Below the pieces are notes generated by a model. The model did not search any database and was not told where the DNA came from. It saw nothing but the letters and a program-made list of their open reading frames with translations. The position numbers and the translations under genes were made by a program. Of a DNA stretch of 27,605 bases, positions 22,286 through 27,605 are shown piece by piece. The DNA comes from an uncultured Bacilli bacterium (GTDB lineage Bacteria > Bacillota_I > Bacilli_A > RF39 > UBA660): the NCBI GenBank assembly GCA_947587115.1, contig CANPXY010000008.1, forward strand, positions 1 through 27,605. Direction: 5' to 3'. The number at the start of each line of letters is the position of its first letter. Positions within the stretch are counted from its first letter, which is position 1.

Positions 22286-22510
22286 ATGAATAATACTAAA
22301 CAAGAAAATTTTAAAAGAATTGCTACAAATAGGGTAAATAAGATCATCGATTTAATATCTAAATTACAAAATTTATCTAATTCATCATTTTATGAATATA
22401 CTGATGATCAGATAAATCAAATATTTAGTGCCATTCAAACAGAACTCAATAAGCAAAAAAAAGAATTTCAAAAGGATTCAAAAAAAGGCAAAAAAAGATT
22501 TGAATTATGA
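22286..22510 (+). CDS. Small helical protein of unknown function, 74 aa
   Basis: ATG 22286 is set by GGAGGG at 22275-22280. The frame is open back to a TTG at 22235, but that codon is part of the promoter. The protein reads as two helices, RVNKIIDLISKLQNLSN and DQINQIFSAIQTELNKQKKE, joined by a SFYEYTDD loop, with a very basic tail (KKGKKR). Similar short proteins with NLSN and YEYT...IF.AI motifs occur near methyltransferase or other DNA-related genes in Firmicutes; this is memory, not a search. It is the first gene of the operon and overlaps the next by four bases (ATGA). A DNA- or nucleoprotein-binding adaptor is a guess. Confidence 0.75.
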   Translation: MNNTKQENFKRIATNRVNKIIDLISKLQNLSNSSFYEYTDDQINQIFSAIQTELNKQKKEFQKDSKKGKKRFEL

Positions 22511-25089
22511 TAAGCAGTATCTTATATGGAGGTAAATTAAAAGCAAAACAAAATAATTATTTCTATTCAGAGGAATATGTTGAGTTTTTAGTTGCCAAAT
22601 ATTTATTTACTAAACGTCATGCAAAAGTAGAAGACGTTTATGAATTTATAATTAAATATATCGATTCTGATTTGGTGAAAATGAGTGGGCTAAAAAGACT
22701 TTTAAAAGAAAACTATGAAAATATCAAAACTATGTATTATTTAAATCAATCACAAAGAGAAAATATTACAGAAACATTAGATATGAAAAAAGATTTAGAT
22801 TTTATTATGTTTACAACAGAGAAAAAATTATGTTTAAAGATATCTGAACAAATTTCAAGTGATCATTTTAATTTTGACAACACACTACTTAATATATTAA
22901 TGCTTGATTATAAGTATAATAAGAGTAACAACAAAGACTATTATTTAAGCTTAATATACTTTATAAAAAACAACTATCAAAATCTTATATTCAAGGTAAA
23001 AAGAAGTATAGAAAGTATTGATAGCTTTTACAATGAACTTGAATTAAGTGAAGTCATTACGAATAACAATATAATTAAAATATTATCTCTAAATAATACT
23101 ATTACAATTGCTGATTTGGTAAAATATTCGCCAGAAAAATTATTGAGCATATTTAGTATTGATCTTAATGAATTATTTAATTTAGTAAGTTCAATTGGGG
23201 AAAGTTATGAGAGAGTATTTCAAGATGCAGTATACACATTTTATTCACAACTCTCTGAACATGCGTTATTGGTACTTAAAAATCGGTTTAATTATTATTC
23301 TAATGATCCACAGTTAACGTTAGAACAAATAGGTAGAAAATTAGGAGTAACAAGAGAGAGAATTAGACAAATAGAAACTAGGACGATCGATAAATTATTA
23401 CTTCAAATGCCAACAATAAAAAATATATTAAAATGCATTTATATAAAATTGGCTGATAAAGATGAACAATTTATTGATGTTGATAGATTATATACTTATT
23501 TAAAGAAATTAAGCAGGAAAAATTCGAATGATCATAGTGTAGTGGAAATAAGTGTAAGAGAAATTGCAGGAATACTATTATTCTTTATGGAAATGGGAGA
23601 TTCAAATATAAAGTATAATAGAAAATTAAGAGTAATCTATAATTCAGATATGATTAACGTTGATGAAATAATTGATCATGTTGTAGAACGATTTGGGAAT
23701 ACAGTGAGTCTCGAAGAAACAAGAAAAATGAATTCCTTTGAATTAAAAATTTTGAATTCTGAATACAGAGAATTTAAAAATGGGATATACTTAAAACGTG
23801 GAATTTCTCCGAGAGAAATATATTTGGAAATAATAGAAAAGAATTTTAAGAACGGATATAGAATTGGCAGTCAAGAAGATTATGATATCCTTAAAAAAAG
23901 ATGTATAGAAGAATATGGAATCATTGAAGCTTTTCCTTCAATGAATTCACTTCGAGGAATGCTTGAACGATCTAATTATGTATTGATAGATAAAGGTAAA
24001 TATTTACCATCAGAATTATGTCCAAGCATAGACAATGAATTAATTGATGAAATAATAAATTATATTATCGATAACGAGCCAACAGTTTTTTATCGTTCTA
24101 TATTTGAAAAATATAAATATAAATTACAAAAAATAGGGATTGATAATCATTATTTTCTAAAAGGATGTTTAGATAAATATTTACCAGAAGAATTTACAAC
24201 AAAGAGAGATTATATAATGGTTGGCGATGTGAAAATGTCGCCTGCAGAATTAATAATTAATTACATGCAGTCGTTTGATAAGGAATTTGAACTAAGAGAT
24301 TTACAGGATAAATTTCCTGGCGTTAAAGATTATGTATTTTATAATCATTTGTATAATGAAGCTAACAATGGATTAATATGGACTTCTTCTAAAACATTTA
24401 TTTATTATAAATATTTGAATATTAAAGATGACACAGTTGCTGCGCTTAGAAAATTTATTGATGAGCAATTTGAGTCAATGGATACTGATATTATATCTTC
24501 GAGAAAGATTTATGCAAAAATGAGTTTAACAAAGAAAGAATTACTTGAAAGATTACATTTAACCCATGGACAATTTACTTTGTTTTCTCTTATGAAGTAT
24601 TTATATCCGGATCTATATTATAGTAGGCCATTGATAAGTACAAAGGTAATGGAGCAAAAGAGTTCATATGCATTAATTAAAAATCATGCACAAAAATTTG
24701 ATAAATTTGATCGTAACACTATTTTAGATTATATAGCCAAAATGAATATTGGTGGACTATATAGTTATTTAGAATTTATGGACGATATAAGTGATGAATA
24801 TGTTCAAATTAATATTGATACAATGGTAAGAAAAGAAAAACTTGGCATTACACAAGAACAATTAGTACAATTGAACCAACTATTAGATTTAATATTTGAT
24901 AAATATAATGAATTAGATACATCTGTGTTTAAAGGATATCAAATGCTACCAAAAATGCCAGTTCCTTGGAATAAATATTTATTAATAGGAATTGTTAGAA
25001 GCTATTTTGATGAGCAATTTGAAATAGAAAATAAAAACAATACGTATAACAATACTGATTTTGTGATAAGGAGGTTAAATCATGAATGA
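22507..25089 (+). CDS. Large protein with an RNA polymerase alpha-CTD-like region and a sigma-70 region 4 helix-turn-helix
   Basis: The 860-aa protein has three parts. Residues 1-180 are helical and unassigned. About 185-230 reads like the helix-hairpin-helix of RNA polymerase alpha C-terminal domains (IADLVKYSPEKLLSIFSIDL). About 245-300 holds an unmistakable sigma region 4.2 helix-turn-helix, LEQIGRKLGVTRERIRQIE, followed by TRTIDKLL. The remaining 560 residues contain repeated winged-helix-like stretches, for example ISPREIYLEIIEKNFKNGYR and SPAELIINYMQSFDKEFELR. No sigma region 2 or enzymatic motif is seen, so it is probably a DNA-binding or sensing subunit, not a sigma factor. It lacks a clear ribosome site and is coupled to the 74-aa gene by ATGA. 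Its end overlaps the ATPase start by eight bases, which implies matched production of the two. Confidence 0.75.
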   Translation: MISSILYGGKLKAKQNNYFYSEEYVEFLVAKYLFTKRHAKVEDVYEFIIKYIDSDLVKMSGLKRLLKENYENIKTMYYLNQSQRENITETLDMKKDLDFIMFTTEKKLCLKISEQISSDHFNFDNTLLNILMLDYKYNKSNNKDYYLSLIYFIKNNYQNLIFKVKRSIESIDSFYNELELSEVITNNNIIKILSLNNTITIADLVKYSPEKLLSIFSIDLNELFNLVSSIGESYERVFQDAVYTFYSQLSEHALLVLKNRFNYYSNDPQLTLEQIGRKLGVTRERIRQIETRTIDKLLLQMPTIKNILKCIYIKLADKDEQFIDVDRLYTYLKKLSRKNSNDHSVVEISVREIAGILLFFMEMGDSNIKYNRKLRVIYNSDMINVDEIIDHVVERFGNTVSLEETRKMNSFELKILNSEYREFKNGIYLKRGISPREIYLEIIEKNFKNGYRIGSQEDYDILKKRCIEEYGIIEAFPSMNSLRGMLERSNYVLIDKGKYLPSELCPSIDNELIDEIINYIIDNEPTVFYRSIFEKYKYKLQKIGIDNHYFLKGCLDKYLPEEFTTKRDYIMVGDVKMSPAELIINYMQSFDKEFELRDLQDKFPGVKDYVFYNHLYNEANNGLIWTSSKTFIYYKYLNIKDDTVAALRKFIDEQFESMDTDIISSRKIYAKMSLTKKELLERLHLTHGQFTLFSLMKYLYPDLYYSRPLISTKVMEQKSSYALIKNHAQKFDKFDRNTILDYIAKMNIGGLYSYLEFMDDISDEYVQINIDTMVRKEKLGITQEQLVQLNQLLDLIFDKYNELDTSVFKGYQMLPKMPVPWNKYLLIGIVRSYFDEQFEIENKNNTYNNTDFVIRRLNHE

Positions 25090-26980
25090 TAAAATGTGGA
25101 GATTTGTGGGTAATAATTATGCCACGGAAACGGGATTAGACACAGCTGATATGGAAACTTTTAAAAAAGATCCAATATCATCATTAGCAAGAGAAATATG
25201 CCAAAATTCTATAGATGCGAGAGCAGGAGAAGATAAAGTAGTTATTGAATTTCACTCTTTTGAAATAAATAAAGATGATATTCCTGGAAGAGAAAGAATA
25301 GAAAAGGAAATGATATCTTGTGAGGAGTATCAAAATAGAAGAAAGAATACTAAAGATAAAGAGCAACTTGAAAGAATGATAAAAGAAGTAGGAAGAGATA
25401 AAATTCAATGTTTAAGAATTAGTGATTACAATACGACGGGTTTATTGGGGGTTGATTCAAGAGAAGAAACACCATTTTATCTTTTAACAAAAGGTAGTGG
25501 ATTATCAAACAAGGTTGGTACAAGTGGTGGTTCAAAAGGTATAGGGAAATATGCTTCATTTGTAGCAAGTTCATTTAATACTGTTTTCTATTCAACATAC
25601 ACAAAGGAACAGGAACAAGGATATATTGGTATTTGTAAACTATGTTCTACAACTATTGAAGGTAGTGATGAAAAAACACAAGGTATAGGTTACTATGGTA
25701 TAGATGAAAAGAATAATCCGATATTAGAACAAATAAGCATAGATCCTAATTTTAAAAGAGATACATTTGGAACAGATATTTACATTTTAGGATTTAAAAA
25801 TGAAGAAACCTGGGAAAAAGAGATTATTACAAAAGTTTTGGATAGTTTTTTAAGTGCTATTTATTATGATGAGTTGGAAGTAATAATAAATGATAAAGTT
25901 ATTAATAAACAATCACTATCAGATGTTGTATACAATGATGAATTAATAACTAAAAAGTTTCAAAGTAGTATTAAATCACAATATATATTGTTAAACGATC
26001 CTACAGTGTATAAAGAAAGAATACAGATTTCAGAATACGGAGAAGTTGAATTGTATCTTAAGAGTTTTTCTAAAGATGAATCATATCTAGCTACTAACGA
26101 ATGTGTTATGATTAGATATCCATATATGAAAATAACATCATTAAAAGGAATATCGAGTATTCCATGTTCAGCTATGTGTATTATTCCAAATAATCAATTA
26201 AATAAAATATTAAGAGAAATCGAAAATCCACAACATACTGATTGGGAATTAAGACGTATAGATGACTCGGCAAAGCGAGCAGAGGTTCATGCTATATATA
26301 GGGAACTAAAATCTTCTATCAAGGACTTTGTTCAAAGTAAACTAGCATTAAGTGAAAACGATGAGATAGATATTGAAGGTGCGGGGGATTATTTGCCTTC
26401 TGTTGATAGTGAGTCTGGATTGGGCTCAAATGAAGAAATCACAATAACAGAGCAACCTAAAGCTGTTAAAAAATTAAAGAATAAAGTTAAAGATAAAATA
26501 GGAATTTATGAAGATTCTGAAGGAATGGCTTTACAACCTGATATTGGAGATCATGAAGAAGGAGAAGGCTCTCCAGTACCCGAAGGAACTAATAACGGAA
26601 GAACAGGAGAACCACATGATTCAGATCAAGAAGAAGGATTTGATGGAGAAGGTAATAAAGATATTATGAAAGTTGCACAATTAAGTGGAATGAATTATCG
26701 TTATTTTGTTACAGATAAGAAAAACGGAAAGTATGTAATATCTTTTACTTCTTTGTACGATGAAAAAAATTGTGATTTAGAAATGAATCACTTAGATGAT
26801 GGTGGAAACAAATACAAAACACAAATAATCAATTGTTCAATAAATGGCTCTGGAGGATATGTTGAAAATGGAGTAATAAAAGGTTTTGAATTAAAAAACG
26901 GAATTAAATATAAGATAGAAGTGAATACAAATTTAGATGATTACTATGCTTGTGAGGTGAAGATATATGCGAATAGGTAA
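25082..26980 (+). CDS. GHKL-family ATPase (MutL/MORC/Hsp90-like)
   Basis: The 632-aa protein opens with a GHKL ATP-binding fold: N-box REICQNSIDA (E38, N42, D45), the G1/D-box in LRISDYNTTG (D115, G120), and a glycine-rich ATP lid GGSKGIGKYA (149-158). FGTDIYILGF (229-238) is the next conserved strand. A middle domain follows to about residue 440. An acidic, glycine- and proline-rich linker (about 490-535) leads to a beta-rich C-terminal domain. The length and N-terminal placement resemble the MutL/MORC-like ATPases of restriction-like and defence operons more than histidine kinases, which carry this fold at the C-terminus. AAGGAGG at 25068-25074 fits ATG 25082. It probably undergoes ATP-driven clamp or dimer cycling on DNA together with the preceding DNA-binding protein. 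Confidence 0.82.
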   Translation: MNDKMWRFVGNNYATETGLDTADMETFKKDPISSLAREICQNSIDARAGEDKVVIEFHSFEINKDDIPGRERIEKEMISCEEYQNRRKNTKDKEQLERMIKEVGRDKIQCLRISDYNTTGLLGVDSREETPFYLLTKGSGLSNKVGTSGGSKGIGKYASFVASSFNTVFYSTYTKEQEQGYIGICKLCSTTIEGSDEKTQGIGYYGIDEKNNPILEQISIDPNFKRDTFGTDIYILGFKNEETWEKEIITKVLDSFLSAIYYDELEVIINDKVINKQSLSDVVYNDELITKKFQSSIKSQYILLNDPTVYKERIQISEYGEVELYLKSFSKDESYLATNECVMIRYPYMKITSLKGISSIPCSAMCIIPNNQLNKILREIENPQHTDWELRRIDDSAKRAEVHAIYRELKSSIKDFVQSKLALSENDEIDIEGAGDYLPSVDSESGLGSNEEITITEQPKAVKKLKNKVKDKIGIYEDSEGMALQPDIGDHEEGEGSPVPEGTNNGRTGEPHDSDQEEGFDGEGNKDIMKVAQLSGMNYRYFVTDKKNGKYVISFTSLYDEKNCDLEMNHLDDGGNKYKTQIINCSINGSGGYVENGVIKGFELKNGIKYKIEVNTNLDDYYACEVKIYANR

Positions 26981-27554
26981 AAGATTATTTCCATATCCAA
27001 CTATTAATAATTCAAAAATAGCAAGTTGTTTTAAGAATAGTAATTATTCATTAGAATATGATGATGAAAGCGATAATGAAAATTTAATACTTAGAAATGC
27101 ACATATTCAAATAGATAATGATGAATTGATAAAATTAATTGTAGACAGGAAAGTAGAAGCGGTAATAATTATTGAGTGTTCTTCTACAATTTTTAGAACA
27201 GTAAAATCTATTTCTATAGAACCACGAGATATAACCATTCCTCTATATAATCTTAGAGGAAAAGTTGAAATATCAAGTTTCATATATGCAAAAGAAGAGT
27301 TTGAATATAGCAATGACGATTTCTTGGATGATTATGAAGGATATTCATTTACTATTGAAAAATATGATATATTGGCTATTGATGATGGATTTACTACAAA
27401 GATCGAATATAATGAATCTGAAGATAAAAAACTGACATCAATATTCAGAGTAATAAAAAGTACTGATCCTGAATTAAAGGTAATGAAAGTTGATTCAGGG
27501 GATAAATTTATAAAAATTGTTTTACCGGAAAGTTATGTTAAACCAAATGACTGA
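26967..27554 (+). CDS. Conserved-looking 195-aa protein of unknown function, last visible gene of the operon
   Basis: The gene overlaps the ATPase by 14 bases, behind GAGGTGA at 26954-26960. The protein starts RIGKRLFPYPTINNS and is rich in predicted beta strands (AVIIIECSSTIFRTVKSI, IPLYNLRGKVEISSFI), with acidic loops (EYSNDDFLDDYEGYSF) and DILAIDDGF near residue 140. No membrane helix or catalytic motif is seen. Short proteins beginning with a FPYP-type motif are, as I remember, common beside MutL-like ATPase and Z1-helicase genes in defence operons, which would make it a structural partner of the ATPase. That assignment needs a profile search. Only 51 bases follow it here, so the operon may continue. 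Confidence 0.65.
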   Translation: MRIGKRLFPYPTINNSKIASCFKNSNYSLEYDDESDNENLILRNAHIQIDNDELIKLIVDRKVEAVIIIECSSTIFRTVKSISIEPRDITIPLYNLRGKVEISSFIYAKEEFEYSNDDFLDDYEGYSFTIEKYDILAIDDGFTTKIEYNESEDKKLTSIFRVIKSTDPELKVMKVDSGDKFIKIVLPESYVKPND

Positions 27555-27557
27555 TAA

Positions 27558-27605
27558 TTAATTATGATATTCAGCATAAGCAATATTCAAATCAATTGGC
27601 ATAAG
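27558..27605 (-). other. Possible C-terminal end of a convergent minus-strand gene, unresolved
   Basis: The minus-strand frame entering at the right edge reads LMPIDLNIAYAEYHN and then stops (TAA, 27560-27558). A plus-strand frame from ATG 27564 also stays open to the edge but has no ribosome site. With about 15 codons either could be chance; the minus-strand residue mix looks slightly more protein-like. Confidence 0.2.

Noticed and set aside
22507..25089. The 860-aa protein as a true sigma factor
   Set aside because: Only region 4 is present; the promoter-melting region 2 is missing and the protein is more than twice the usual size.
1..27605. CRISPR arrays, tRNA or rRNA genes, insertion sequences
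   Set aside because: No regularly spaced repeats, cloverleaf or rRNA-like sequence, or transposase/integrase frame was seen on either strand.
27564..27605. Plus-strand start of a further operon gene at ATG 27564
   Set aside because: There is no ribosome site, only 14 codons are visible, and an opposing minus-strand frame is equally open.

Overview
The window looks like the chromosome of a low-GC, Gram-positive anaerobe. A one-piece pyruvate:ferredoxin oxidoreductase, strong GGAGG-type ribosome sites, U-tract hairpin terminators and an AT-rich base composition point to Firmicutes. An Erysipelotrichia-like or related lineage is a reasonable guess, but no taxonomic marker here settles it. Nearly all genes lie on the + strand.

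Bases 1-8652 form a cell-envelope glycosylation locus. It contains the end of an RffA/WecE-type sugar aminotransferase, a GNAT acetyltransferase, an ArnC/GtrB-like GT2 enzyme, two small ArnE/ArnF-like flippase subunits, RmlA, RmlB and a polytopic GT-C-like protein. A second GT2 + GT-C pair follows. Together these read as a route to a dTDP-linked N-acetylated 4-amino-6-deoxysugar, probably Fuc4NAc-like. The sugar would be loaded on undecaprenyl phosphate, flipped, and attached to an outside acceptor. Bases 8742-13595 encode four membrane-anchored extracellular proteins: two paralogous NAGPA-type phosphodiester glycosidases, a duplicated-domain surface protein between them, and a NodB-type polysaccharide deacetylase. 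These probably act on a wall polymer.

Bases 13683-19416 are core genes: nifJ (PFOR) and recG. Two candidate small RNA genes flank recG. One is on the minus strand at about 17253-17152 and the other on the plus strand at about 19485-19584. Each has a near-consensus promoter, two 5' hairpins, a C-rich single-stranded stretch and an intrinsic terminator.

From about 19585 to the end the DNA is more AT-rich and arginine codons shift from CGN to AGA, which marks an accessory island. It holds a YhcG/DUF1016 PD-(D/E)XK nuclease flanked by two different direct repeats, a decayed minus-strand gene, a Dam/D12 adenine methyltransferase, and then a tightly overlapping operon. That operon encodes a 74-aa protein, an 860-aa protein combining an RNA polymerase alpha-CTD-like region with a sigma-70 region 4 helix-turn-helix, a GHKL ATPase and a 195-aa protein. 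It is the best candidate for a poorly described system. It resembles MutL/MORC-type ATPase defence operons, but any helicase or nuclease partner would lie beyond the window.

Promoters are notably uniform: TGnTATAAT-type extended -10 boxes sit only 6-13 bases before the ribosome site, so most mRNAs should have very short leaders.
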